From Adiantum capillus-veneris (taxonomy: Eukaryota > Streptophyta > Polypodiopsida > Polypodiales > Pteridaceae): a stretch of 64,000 nucleotides of DNA. Positions 10,431-21,942 of this stretch are shown here, in pieces; the stretch's first letter is position 1, and each line of letters starts with the position of its first letter. The notes beneath the pieces were generated by a model. It saw nothing but the letters and a program-made list of their open reading frames with translations, did not search any database and was not told the DNA's origin. The translations under genes were made by a program, and so were the position numbers. The DNA lies in assembly GCA_014529385.2 (NCBI GenBank), contig CM043968.1, positions 132,750,018 to 132,814,017 on the forward strand. Direction: 5' to 3'.

Positions 10431-13400
10431 GTGTCAATAATTTTGCAGATAACAGAGGTGGCCTAAAGGTGTACCGCCTCTATCTCTAAGCTCGCTTGCT
10501 CTATCAACAAAAGAGCAAGTCGAATGGTGGGTTCCGCGAGGTCGGGTGATGGGGCTTCTGTTGAGTCCCTTTATAGTGGGGTAGAATCCTCCATCTGTGT
10601 CTGCTACTAAATAGGAATGTGGAAGTAATGAAGGCGAGACCAAGCCTTGATGGAGAAATCGCACCAAAAGTGGGTGAGCACAGTTGGGCAAATCCATCAA
10701 GCAAAACCGTGGGGAGGGGTACGTAGTTGAAGGTAGAAAGGCGGGCAATGAGGGGGGCAGGCAGTAAGTGCGGGGGCAGGGGGGGGATGGAGGAAAATCT
10801 CGTGAGGGTTTTGGTAGCTAGTTGGGGAGTGATGTGCACAGGTGGGGAGAAAGGGGAGATCGATGAAGGGGGGTAGCGATGGCAAGCAGGAAGCGATAGC
10901 GAGCAGCGAGAGTGCCAAACTCTTGACTCTCTTTTTGATGCATGGAATCTTTAAGGATACCCTTCTAAGCTAGCTTTGCTAGGATCCTACATTAAAAGCT
11001 GCCAACTGAGCTCACAACCTCATAGTTTTAGATAAAAAGAATACCTTAATGTTGCATCCCCCCTCGCTCGAATTGTTGTTGTTTCAACCTCTCACGACCA
11101 TTGGTAGTCCTTGCCTTCTCATTAGGAGATTTCAGAGGTCTTTTGGAGGGCCTTTTGGAAGAGAGAGGAAAATAAGCTCCTCCAATGAGAGAAGAGCCTA
11201 CGTTACGTAGAAAAATAGATTGATATTAACAAAAATATAAAAGGTGTCCCTCTCCTCGTTTAATAATCTAGTGGTCCTTGAAGACGATCACTCTCTTTCA
11301 TTTAATGTGAGAACCTTTTTCAGAAGGTAGATGCGATGCATTTAATACGGCTTATGTTGTCAAGAAGTTGGCGGTCTTGCCAGGAAGGCACCGGGCCTCT
11401 TGCTATGAGAGTTTGTGAGGAAGCTCAAGGGTTATGAGAAGGAGCTAAGATGTAGATAACATAGCTTCTAGAGCTAAAGAAGAAATGTAGCCAAAGAAGC
11501 CGCTCACTTTCCCTTATAAACACACACGTGATGGAGAGAACTCATGAAAGATAGTCATAACAAAACAAAAATGAAAACATCGAGATTACGATCATATCGT
11601 ATCATGGGTAGGATAAAAGGGTTAATGGATGAGTTAATGATATTTAATCTTTGTTGTCCAAATAAGCTACAGATTGCTCTTTGGAACTGTAGCTTTGTGC
11701 TTACTATAATGTATATGTTTTGTTTAGCGATTGGGATTAGTTGTGAGTACAAATCCTCTTGATTCATAATAAAATAACCACATTCACATCAAAAGAGAAG
11801 TCATAGTCAATAATAGGTAGTATGATGGGATCTGGTGAGAGAAGTACTTCGTTGAGCCTTTCAGGACCAAATAGAAACACTATGCGTTGCTGAAAGTGAA
11901 TCTTCCGGCTAATCCAAATGTTGACCCTAATAGATTGCACTGAATGGAATTGAAATAAACTACCTCTATGTGGATTATGGTTATTCATCAATGATATACT
12001 TAGTATGTTCAAAGATAAAGGTGTGAAAGAAGTGAAAGGAGAAGAAGAAGAGAGTTTCTCTCCCAAGCCCTATTGTTGCCCTTAGGCAATAAGGATACTG
12101 CGGGGAGAGAAGTACCTATAGCAAGGAGATTCTAAATTTTGTGGAAGAGAATGAGAACCTTAAGAGAGAGAGATGCTTGTGGAAGATGAAGATATGGTTA
12201 CTAACCTTGTGCACATAATTGTTTCCCGCAAGAAGGTTGTACCCATTACATTGACAAGTTTGTTGCTTGAATACCTTCCAATGAAACAATTAGGACACAA
12301 CAAGAGAGATCAAAGGAGTAGTAAAGATATAATTAGGGATAAATCTAAGTGTGGTGGTGGTATTAAAGATAGATAATGAGGGATAGAGATAGAGTTAGAG
12401 ACAAGTATTGGACTAGATATACAAATGAAAGGAAAACTAGCAACATATATCTTACATGAGAGAATCGCCACCACCTTAATGGAGAGAGAAGATGAGGCAA
12501 TACTTCAGCCTTTCTTTAAGAGAAAGTGTGGCACTAAGATGAGTGTGTCACAATGGAATTGAGCTATTCTCACTCACTCATAACTTGCCTCAATGAAGAG
12601 AAGGTTGCCCTTTTTATAGGTGAGGGAGCCATGTTTTACATAATCACTTGATTAGGCTAAAGAGTTATCCCAAATCAAATGATCTTTGGATATTTCTTAA
12701 AATGGGCAATATTAGGACTCAAAATATCATGAAATTCAGCATTTTTGGTTGTTGAAGCTCCATGTGGGTGCATGATGTACGTGGGCCCCACCTACGCATC
12801 TTTTGTGTGGCTCCAGCAGGGGGTCCCAACTTGTGTGTCTTGTCCTTCAAGGCATCTTTAAGGTGTCACATTCACATGCTTATGTCTTTTACCCTCCAAA
12901 TATCTTATTTCATGGAAAAAGACCTGTAACTTGATTCACCTGTTTACTATGTCTTCTTGCAGTGTAGTTGTGAGAGGATTTTTCACTCTTTTCCCTGTAA
13001 CTTTTGACCTGTAACTCGGATTGACATGCTTCAAAAGGAAAAATTGGCCTACTAAAAGAGCTTGACTTGGTTTTGGCGTTTTCTCCATGCCCTTAGGTCG
13101 GGATTTTCAAATTGGGATGGTCCAAGAAGCTTTGGATCTTCCTTTTCATAAAGTCTTCTAGTACGCCCTTCTCTCTTGTATGTATCCAAGAAGGTATGCA
13201 TTATTGAAGGGTTATATTATTAAATAAATGTGAAAAGAATAAAATAATTTATATATGGTAGGGTATAGCTGAGATATTAGAAGAAATATACAAATACTTT
13301 TCCCCCCAGACAAAAAGAGGCACAATCATTGATACTTCTCTTGCAGTACTTTCTAATAGTAATGTACATTTATATTGCTTCAAAGGTAATACTAAGGTAT

Positions 13401-13515
13401 GGTAGAAAGCTTTTATTTATGCATATGAGTTATTATATGAAGTATACTTATGCATCAAAAGTCACAAGATAAATCTTTTAATGCCCGTTCCCACTATATA
13501 CGTGCCACAACACGA
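10431..13515. other. No gene seen; lower part probably contains a gypsy 3' LTR
   Basis: No supported coding feature. C-rich minus-strand frames at 10500-10900 show no motif. The part just left of 13517 should be the body of the 3' LTR of the adjacent gypsy element, but with no second LTR copy in the window its left edge cannot be set. Confidence 0.35.
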
Positions 13516-13532
13516 CATCCACCCCCTCTAAA
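13516..13532 (-). promoter_or_regulatory. Likely 3' LTR edge and polypurine tract of the gypsy element
   Basis: Read on the minus strand, TTTAGAGGGGGTGGA (13532 to 13518) is directly followed by TGTCGTGTTGTGGCACG. This is a polypurine tract followed by an LTR start TG, about 45 bases after the pol stop codon, which is the normal place for plus-strand priming in LTR retrotransposons. Confidence 0.6.
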
Positions 13533-13575
13533 CCTGCACATCCTCCGGTATGTGCCACATTGTCTCTTTGTAAGA

Positions 13576-16518
13576 TCATACCTCTTGTACATCTTCCTTG
13601 CTTTCTTCTTCACTGGATGATTCTAGAGCTTCATGTTCACTTTGATCTTCACCTGTGTTTTCCTCTTCTTCCTCATCAACATCTTCTAGATCATTGTCTC
13701 CTCTTCTCTTAAACATTTTGATCCTTTTTCCCGCAATGGGAATCTTTAGTTCTGTACCATCTAGTTCAGACAAGTTGTAAGTAGCATTTTCATGCACATG
13801 CTTTACAACATACGGTCCAAACCATCTTTTTGAGAACTTACGCATGAATGTGTGTTGGTTATCAAGGCTACTATCATACACTAAAACCCAGTCACCTTTG
13901 TCAATTGCTTTGCTCCTGATTCGATGTCGCTTATCAAAGTAGTCCTTGTTTTTCAACCTTGCATTTTTGAGTCGTTCTTTTGGAGCTTCAATGTCTCCAG
14001 GTCTTCTCTCTAGTTGCCTTATACACAATGCAAGGAGATATTCCCTGCTAAGCCCCTCTTGCCAAGGTAGTACATTCCATGTGGGAATTGTATCTTCAAT
14101 CGGCATCACTGGCTTTTAACCATACATTAGCTCCGCAGGCATGTAGCCAGTTACTGAGCTATGTGTTGTACGATCAGCCCATAAAGCATATGGTAAAAAT
14201 TTTGGCCACTCACCAACTCTTCCTTCGCAAGCCTTAGCCAAAGCTTTGATGATAGGAGGATGCCCTCTTTCACTCTTTCCATTGCCTTCAGGGTTGTAAG
14301 CTGTGGTAAGAGAAAGCTTGATTCCTAATTTGGTAAAGAACTCCCTTTCTTCCTCAGCATCCATCTCACCTCTATCTGCAGTGATCTTTCCCACACAGCC
14401 ATAACGGCAAATCACCTCATCAAGAAGGAATTTGCACATAGCTTCTGTGGTTTTAGCTCTTAATGCTCTTCCTTCAACCTGGTTAGTTAGGTCCTCTCGT
14501 GCAAGAACCAAGTATCTCATCTGCCAGAGTCCTAAAGGCATTGTGACTAGATCCACAACCCATTTATAGTGCATGGCTAGTGGATATGTAGGGCGCAATC
14601 CATCACGATGTCGGACATTTGAATACATTTGACAAGTTACACATGACTCTACAAATTGAGATACATCTTTATACATACCCTTCCACCAGTATTTTTCTTT
14701 CAACTTGGAGAAGGTTGCCCACACACCCCTATGTCCAGTACATAGACTCTCATGAAACTCTTGCATGAGCTTTACTTGAGTCTCTTTTTTACATATAACC
14801 CGTTGTGGTGTAGCACCCTTTTGTTTAGGATGCTTCCACAAGTAATCATCCCTCAAAAAGTACCCATATGCTTTCCTGCGTATCCTCTTGAATTCTTGTT
14901 CAAACCAATCATCCTGTTTTGTTAGAGTACTCAAGTAGCTTCCAATAAGAAGCCAATCACCTTCATAAAGCTCTTTCAAGAATGATTCAAGTAGATTAGT
15001 CATGCAGACATTGTTACCTTTGACATGAGAGATAGAATAGAACTTTGTGCGTACATCATCTCCCTCATCAATCATTTGTGACTCATCTTCATACCTTGCC
15101 CTTGATAGCATATCTGCCACTGTATTGTCTTTACCTGCAATGTGCTTAAACTCGGGATTTAAGGACTTAATGTAGGCAATCCACCGCAACATAGCAATGT
15201 CTGGCGTTGAGCAGCTTGTAATCATCCCAAGAAGTGGTAGACAATCTGTTTCTACAACCACACATGCACCAATTAGGTACTCTTTCCCACTTTTCAAGGC
15301 TGTAACCATACCCCATAACTCTCTCTCTACCTGTGGATAGTTTCTTTGGCGAGCACTTAGTACCTTTGCTCCAAGTCTTACCACATATCTGTGTCCTTCT
15401 TTGTCATCTTGCCCTATTGCCCATCCAATCCATGTAGGACTGGTGTCTACTGTCACAATTACTGGCCTTTGACACTCATAGTCTACCTTTCTGAAATTTG
15501 TTGCTGACTGGAGCAACTCCTTTAGCTTTTTCATGGATTTTACATGTGCTTCTGTCCATTTAAACTTCTGATTCTTTCTAAGCAACTGATAAACAGGATC
15601 AGCTACATGTGCATAATGTGGAATCCAAATAACATAGAAGACACATGCTCCGAGAAACCTTCTAACCTCAGTGATGCTAGTGCATGTTTCTTTCATTCTT
15701 TGGATGGCATCTACCTTTGCTGGACAAGGTTTCCTACCATATGGCCCGCACATGTGTCCCACAATGAGCACTTCATTGACACCAAACATAGACTTTTTCC
15801 CTGACAATGTAAGATTCACTTCTTCCAACTTAGACAAAATTTTATCACAATCATTTATGGGATTTACCACAAACCTACGACATCCCTTGAGATCCAAAGC
15901 TTCATCTTTGTCACTTTCTTCACATCCTTTGATAGGCAAATCATCAATGAAAGGCATTGTGATTTGAGGAATAAAGTCATGTAAGACCTTATTCATCCCA
16001 TTCATCATATGTGCAACCGAGTTGGTTGCTCCCTGTGGCAAGGTACACATCATTACCAAACCCAAAGGTGTTCTCATGGTTGTCAAGTCTCTGCTTTCGA
16101 TTGCAAGCTAAAATTGATCATACCCTGAGTAGAGATCCCTCATTGAGTAGATTGCCCTCCCTGCAAATGCCTCTGCAAACTCATCCACAATTGGACTTGT
16201 ACCTACATTTCTAATCGTCACCTTGTTTACTGGTTGCATATCTTGGATGAAGCGTAGAGAACCATTCTTCTTTGGAACTGTGAACCACCTGTTTGAGTAT
16301 GGAGCACAAGAAGGCTCCAAGATTCCCATTTTGATTTTCTCATTCAGTAGCTCTACTAACTTTGGCAAATGAGCCTTTGGAACTAGAATAGACCTCAGAT
16401 TCCAAGGCACATGAGGTATTGTGAAAATTACCATAGGAGCTACAATAGAAGGATCAACACATCCTATCTCATGTGGCTCAAATGCAAAAGCCTTACCATG
16501 CTTTGAAAGCCTTACCAT
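13576..16518 (-). pseudogene. pol: Ty3/gypsy retrotransposon pol: reverse transcriptase, RNase H, integrase; two in-frame stops
   Basis: One continuous minus-strand frame of about 980 codons, broken only by TAG at 16108-16110 and TAA at 14116-14118. Order: RT N-terminal part (AHLPKLVELLNEKIKMGILE; SMRDLYSGYDQ with the first catalytic Asp), RT active site MPFIDDLPIKG, RNase H connection (FKWTEAHVKSMKKLKELLQ; VTVDTSPTWIGWAIG), integrase zinc finger (H-x6-H; CVTCQ), integrase core with WVVDLVTMP, ITADRGEMD and NPEGNGKSERGHP (the D, D, E triad all present), and an acidic tail (EDVDEEEEENTGEDQSEHE). No chromodomain is apparent. Gag, protease and the RT start are missing because the frame ends where a fold-back element begins at 16521. 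The first stop replaces the residue after YDQF, the second the residue after LMYG. All catalytic residues survive, so inactivation is probably recent. Confidence 0.9.
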
Positions 16519-16520
16519 GT

Positions 16521-16959
16521 CAATGAGTCCGGAACGCCCAAATATCCTAGAAATGAATGTCTAATTGCCTCGCTCCGACATCCAAAGAGGCAAAAAAATG
16601 TCAAAAACCCCTAAAAGAACATTTTACTAATGGTGCGTGAGGGGGCATTCCAAAATTTTTGAATGCCTCCACGCGCACCGTTAGTAAAAAGCTCCCTTTA
16701 GGGAGCTTTTTGAGAAGAAAATGTCAAAAAACCTCTAAAAAGGGGCTTTCTTGAAAGGTAAGTGTCCAAAAACCACTAAAAGAAGCTTTGAACTAACGGC
16801 GCATAGGGGGGCATTCTAAAATTTTAGAATGCCTTCTCGCGCACCATAAGAAAAAAGTCCATTTTTTGGGGTTTTTTGATATTTTTTGCTTCTCCGGGAG
16901 TCAGAACGAGACAAGTAGACATTCGTTTGTAGGGTATTTTGGAGTTTCGGACGCATTGG
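16521..16959. mobile_element. Fold-back / long inverted-repeat element (~440 bp) with nested palindromes
   Basis: The left end CAATGAGTCCGGAACGCCCA and the reverse complement of the right end, CCAATGCGTCCGAAACTCCA, are related. The similarity continues through AATGAATGTCTAATTGCCTC (left) and GAATGTCTACTTGTCTCG (right) and on inward. Inside each arm is a further palindrome: 16623-16691 (GGTGCGTGAGGGGGCATTC with GAATGCCTCCACGCGCACC) and 16795-16853 (CGGCGCATAGGGGGGCATTC with GAATGCCTTCTCGCGCACC). A small hairpin AGCTCCCTTTAGGGAGCT lies near the centre. There is no coding potential. It abuts the truncated gypsy pol; no clear target duplication. Confidence 0.8.
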
Positions 16960-17669
16960 TGGTGTCAAAAGCCTCAAAATCTATCACTATTTGACAGTTT
17001 GTGACTTTTCAAGTTCCAGTGATGACGTAAGCTGCATTGAATGTATCGCACCTGCCTCCTAAAAAAGACGCTCGCATTAAATAAAAAAGTGACCATTTTC
17101 AAGGACGATTGGGAATATAAATCTACTTTTTAGAGTGTCTGGTTGTCCTTTTAGACGTACTCACAAGGTGCAAGTGCATTTTAAAAAAAGGTTCTAGAGA
17201 GAGAAATACAATTTCTTACAAGGCCCTCCAAATGACCTCCGAAATTTTCTAATGCTTTGTGCTTGTGAAACACGTGTGTTACCTCTCTCCCTTTCTTATT
17301 TCTTCACAATGACGTATCCTTCAAGATTCCCCCTCCTAAACCCTAGACCCAAAATAACTATCTGGCTGTTGCAACTTGTAAATAAATTTAGTCTAAAATG
17401 CATAAGAAAACTTACAACAATCAAATCTGTGTAGAGGGTTGCATTTTCGCAAGGCCAACCCCCCTCAAAAGGATTTCTTTGTTATTAATGCCTATTCGTG
17501 AGTCCAAGCTCGAGTGAAAAGCTTGGCTCTGGCCCAAGAGCAAACACTTTTTGAAACCAAAAACCAGCAAGGATGTTTACCTCACTCTGCTGATCTCACC
17601 TGATTGTTGGTTCCCCCCCTTAACAAGCAATGGGGTAAGCAATGGCCGTTGTCAAGATGGGTGGTGACT
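16960..17669. other. No gene seen
   Basis: No motif or repeat that I can support; it does not obviously continue the interrupted gypsy element. Confidence 0.4.
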
Positions 17670-18312
17670 ATGAAGAACATCTGGTTTCCACAATGGCCAT
17701 TGACAATGAAGCTATTTATATGGATGTTATTATGGGGGGCATTGTTGACATGAGTGAAGATCCATGCCAAAGGGATTGGCTCAGATAGACGTTCGGGCTG
17801 CAAATTGGCTTGTGAGGATCTCCCTCACCTTTTCAAGGAGAGCTCGACTATCTTCGGCCCAACAAGAAAAATTTTCAAGTGGGTTGAAAGGACCTGAAGA
17901 ATCAAGAATGACCTATTTCTTGGAGGGATGGTGCTGAAATGCCAAGTTCTTATGGTATGCACTTAGATCAATAGATTCTGCTTTTTAAAGCCAACTTGGA
18001 AGTCTAGGAATTGTCGAGTATTCAAGAATACTCTTTCAACAACTAGCTTCACTGAGATTGTCCAAGAATGCAAGGAATTGATTTCCTCCATTTGTAAAAG
18101 GAAGGACTTGAACGATTGGTTTAGGGCCATCAACACCATTCTGTTGGGCTAGAGATGTCAAGTAGATGGCTTGTTTGTTACCTCTTTCCTGAGGTAGTAC
18201 TTTGTTGTAATATGGTATCCCTCAAGGCTCGACACGAGCTTGAGGTTGCTCTGTAAATTCTTTTTGGTGAATTCAAATCATCCACTCACTATTGTGAGTT
18301 TGGAAAAAAAGA
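17670..18312 (+). mobile_element. 5'-truncated LINE (family A), 3' end only
   Basis: It follows the 3' part of the LINE at 38830-39560 in order. AAGAACATCTGG near 17673 corresponds to 38828. GGGATTGGCTCAGATAGACG near 17770 corresponds to 38930. GGCTTGTGAGGATCTCCCTC near 17805 corresponds to the CRLASEDLAH coding segment at 38957. The tail holds an inverted repeat CTCAAGGCTCGACACGAGCTTGAG (18212-18235; arms CTCAAG and CTTGAG) and CTCACTATTGTGAG (about 18290), then a short A-run. Stops and frameshifts throughout. Confidence 0.75.
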
Positions 18313-19779
18313 GTACATGACTACATGCAATTGATGCCATAGTTTACACATGTATCAAAGCCCCTGCATGTAGATATATTAGGTGAGGATTTGTAAGCTT
18401 TTCAACAAAGGTGTCATGGAAAACCAACCCATGCTAGCAAGGCCAAGGAAAGCTATAACCAAGGGAAGGTCTGTTGGTAAATTATGTATAATCCCTTCCA
18501 CTATCTTGCTAATAGAATGTGCTTATTTGACATTAGTTGATCGCCTAGCAATAGTACTATAGCTCTATCTTTAGAATTCCGTCATTGATCTCTCAACCAA
18601 GGGAATATAGCCTATTGCTACAGAGTATTGCTGCAACTTCACAAACAAAAATAGTGCCAACATACTTTCACAGCGAGGTTTGAAAATGGTGAGGGAAAAT
18701 CAAAAGCAACAGGGTAAGCTCAAGCATTGCATTAAAACTACACAAGTGCTCATAGTGTTTATCAACCAGCAAACAACTTTAGCTCTTCTATTGTCAAGGT
18801 AGTAAAATTTGGAGATTAAAGAGAGCATTTCTGTGAGACTACTTTGAGAACATAAAGGGTGAACTTAATTGATGGTAGCAACATAAACATAGTACTTAAT
18901 TAACTTGTCTTCAACAATACTTTTGCAAGAGAGAGAGTTTAGAGAACTTGAAAACATTTGAGGACCAGATTTATGTGGAGCTGGTCCCCCCTCCAAAAGG
19001 CATTTGTATTATAGATTCTCCATTAAGAGAGACTTGATACAATGCAATCTTTGTGTCCCTTGTGACCTAGGTGATGCAATGAATATGGAAAGCTTCATGC
19101 ATCATGAGAATAACATAAACTTTGTAAAAATAATTAACTATACCAAGCCTCAGTCCCAAGGATTCAAACACCTTCAAAGGTGGAGAGAGCTAGCGGGGAA
19201 TGAGGGTAGGGAAGAGGAAGAAGAAATATTCCATAGAAGAAGAAGTAGTTCCTCACTTATCATCACTCTCCTTGCTAGCATACATAATAGAATTGTAATG
19301 AAGATGGAGAAGATGAAAAGCTTAAGAATTGAAGCATGGCTCTTGGTTGGATTTGCATTCCATAGCCAAGAGTCGATGTAGGGTCTTAACTTCTCTACTA
19401 GCTTGGAGAAGGAGATGGAGCTCTTGCACTTTTCACTTCACACAATGAGAGTGTGTGTGGGAGAGTATACCCCCCAAGCAACCCCCCTTCTTTCTTTGGT
19501 CGCCCCCCCCTTGTAGCTCATACTTGAAGCTCATTGGACCCCTCCAGGCTTAGCCAATCACATGCAAGAGGAATATCAAGCACCAAGGGTAGTCTTGGGA
19601 CAAGTGTCCCCCTTTCCCCTTTGAGAGAGCGGAGTTGATAAATGCAAAATTAATTAATTAATTCAGCTAAATTATCATTGAACCCCTTGGGAGGCTATCC
19701 AATAGGATTCAGGCACACCAAAGGGAAACATGGGTACGGGCTTGACATGTGTCCTTGTTGCCTCTTGATGCTTGGGCTT
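18313..19779. other. No gene seen
   Basis: A 125-codon open frame at 19004-19381 has no recognisable motif and looks like chance. No other supported feature. Confidence 0.35.
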
Positions 19780-19780
19780 A

Positions 19781-19831
<51 letters not shown>
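19780..19831. repeat. (GT)n microsatellite
   Basis: Uninterrupted tract of about 25 units. Confidence 0.95.
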
Positions 19832-19833
<2 letters not shown>

Positions 19834-21774
19834 CTCTCTCATCCTCCTAGCTTTAGGGTTGGCCCCCATATATATAGGGATTTTGTTGACTTTGGGAGAA
19901 CAAGCACCTTAGTCAACAAGTATGACAAAGCACCTCAAGCTTGGGTAGTCCTCTCACAAGCACCTCAATCTCCCTAGTCGGCAAGCACGACATCACCTCA
20001 AGCATCTTAGTTAGCAAGCCCGACAAGCACCTCAAGCTTGGGCAGGGCTCCCATCTTAAGCACATCCCTAGCTTACCTAAGGTCAAAGGAATTTTAACAC
20101 TAACCATTGGAGGTCTTTAATGAAGCTAACTCTAAGGTCTATAAGCTCCATTGGCTAGCCTTGCTCTTTGACAGACCATCTCTCATTTGGACCTCTTTAC
20201 CATTTGCCCCATGTTGAGATAGACCCGTAAGCACATGTCTATAGTCTAGCCCTTCTATTCTCCCACATTAAATGATCAATTTAATATGAGGAAATCATTT
20301 GGGTTGGCTAGATATTAGATCTTATGACATTACCTCTCTCTTGAAATCATAGTCTTCCTCCTCGACTATGATGTAGAAGAGATAAAGCTGAGTCATTATT
20401 CAATGTTTCTTAGCGGGTAGAGGATCCCTTTTGACCCTATGACATCTTTCCAAGATGGATGACTAATTCATTTGGTGCTTGCGAGACATAGTTGTTGCAG
20501 GCATGTTTGCTCTTTAATTCATTTCATTCTCCCGAAGTAGAGTGACAAATTCTACTTGGTGTTTGAGATGTAGTCATCAAAACCATGATTCTAAGCATGC
20601 ATACTACTTAAATTTGTGCACAACGAAACGAGAATTAGTCTTACATTAGGAAAAATTTGGACTCACAAAAGGGCCCTTTAAGGAGTTTGACTTTACCTCT
20701 CTCATCGACGTTTGTTGGAAGGATACGGTTTCGATGCTTGTTTCCACGCTTATACCAACGCTTAAAAATTTTATACCCATTCAATTGTGTCGGTATATAT
20801 ATCCATTTTTACACAACTCATTGTAGTGGTTGAGTTGGTGACATTTAAAAAATTCCACAACGTAGCATGCTTGTGTTCGTGTATCTCCGATTGCATTGCC
20901 TAAGTGTCTAGCCTTTCTATGTGCTTAACACTAAATTACCAATATGCTCAACATTTTGACTATCTTGTTAAGCTAGATTCTCCCATAATTAGAAAAATAA
21001 TTGCAACTTTGAAAAAAAAAGAGGAAAAATAACTTCAATACGCTCATTGAAAAATTAAAACCTTCACTAATTGAAGCGTTGTGTGTATGTGAAGTAAATT
21101 GTATTGTTTTGATGCTATTTTTTCCAATTGGCTAAGCTTTTCTTTATAAGAAAAACATGACCAACTCTTTAGCTATCAAAAGGTACAAAGGCCATGACTA
21201 TCAAATAACTTCAATGTTGGCTTGAGTAGGTAGATAAACAATGTGGACACAATTTGAACAAAACCTTCAAAGCTCTAAAAAGTTCTTCTTTAGTTCCTAT
21301 GAAATCCACAAAACTTTAGACTAAAGTTGAATATCAGTTATTCCTAAAACAAGCCTTCAAGTAAAGTGTCATGCTCTAATAATTTGAATGGTGTGTAAGC
21401 TGAATCAACATTTGTTACAAGTAGTTTTTGAGTTCTAATGGAACATATATTGCAATTGAATCCAGTCAATCAAGAGGTTAATGGATCAAGGTATCAAAAA
21501 GCTTGACATATCCCGCATTTGAAGAGCAATTAAGCAAGAAGTTTGCATGCAAATTGAGTAAAAGAGAGGGCAACCAAAGAAACAAGTACTATCAATTGTC
21601 ATTAGGAAATGTTAGTCACTATATAGTTCTAAAACCGCTGGAAGATTTAAGGGTTGCTTGTAGACAGAGTTAGGTTCTATTGAGCTCATTTGCGAAAGGT
21701 GTCTTTGGTGAAAAGCTCATATTTATAAGAGATCCATTCATAATCACAAAGAGATATGCATTTCTTTAATCTAA
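19832..21774. other. No gene seen
   Basis: The phrase CAAGCACCTCAA recurs several times between 19900 and 20040, a weak short-period repeat. No coding or RNA feature was recognised in the rest. Confidence 0.35.
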
Positions 21775-21942
21775 CACTAGATTGGTAAGACATTTTTGTG
21801 TCCTACTAACCAAGAAAATTTCTAGAGTTAATGGAAGAAATGGAAATTCATTTTTGAATTTTTCTATATCCACAAAGTTGTATTATGAGCTGAAAAAACT
21901 TGGCGGCATATGGATTCCAACATCACCATTGTGCTTGCAACT
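21775..21942. mobile_element. Partial, inverted second copy of the TTAA-site (piggyBac-like) element
   Basis: CACTAGATTGGTAAGACATT at 21775 resembles the reverse complement of the right end of the element at 22815-24134 (CACTAGAATGGTAACAAGAC). Similarity continues to TATATCCACAAAGTTGTATT near 21870, against TATATATCCACAAAGTTTCC in the reverse complement of the other copy. The flanking bases are CTAA rather than TTAA. The copy stops where the tandem array starts. Confidence 0.6.

Noticed and set aside
15544-15967. Plus-strand open frames of 86-98 codons
   Set aside because: They are antisense shadows of the gypsy reverse transcriptase and RNase H.
19004-19381. 125-codon open frame as a gene
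   Set aside because: No motif, no start context and AT-rich chance-like composition.
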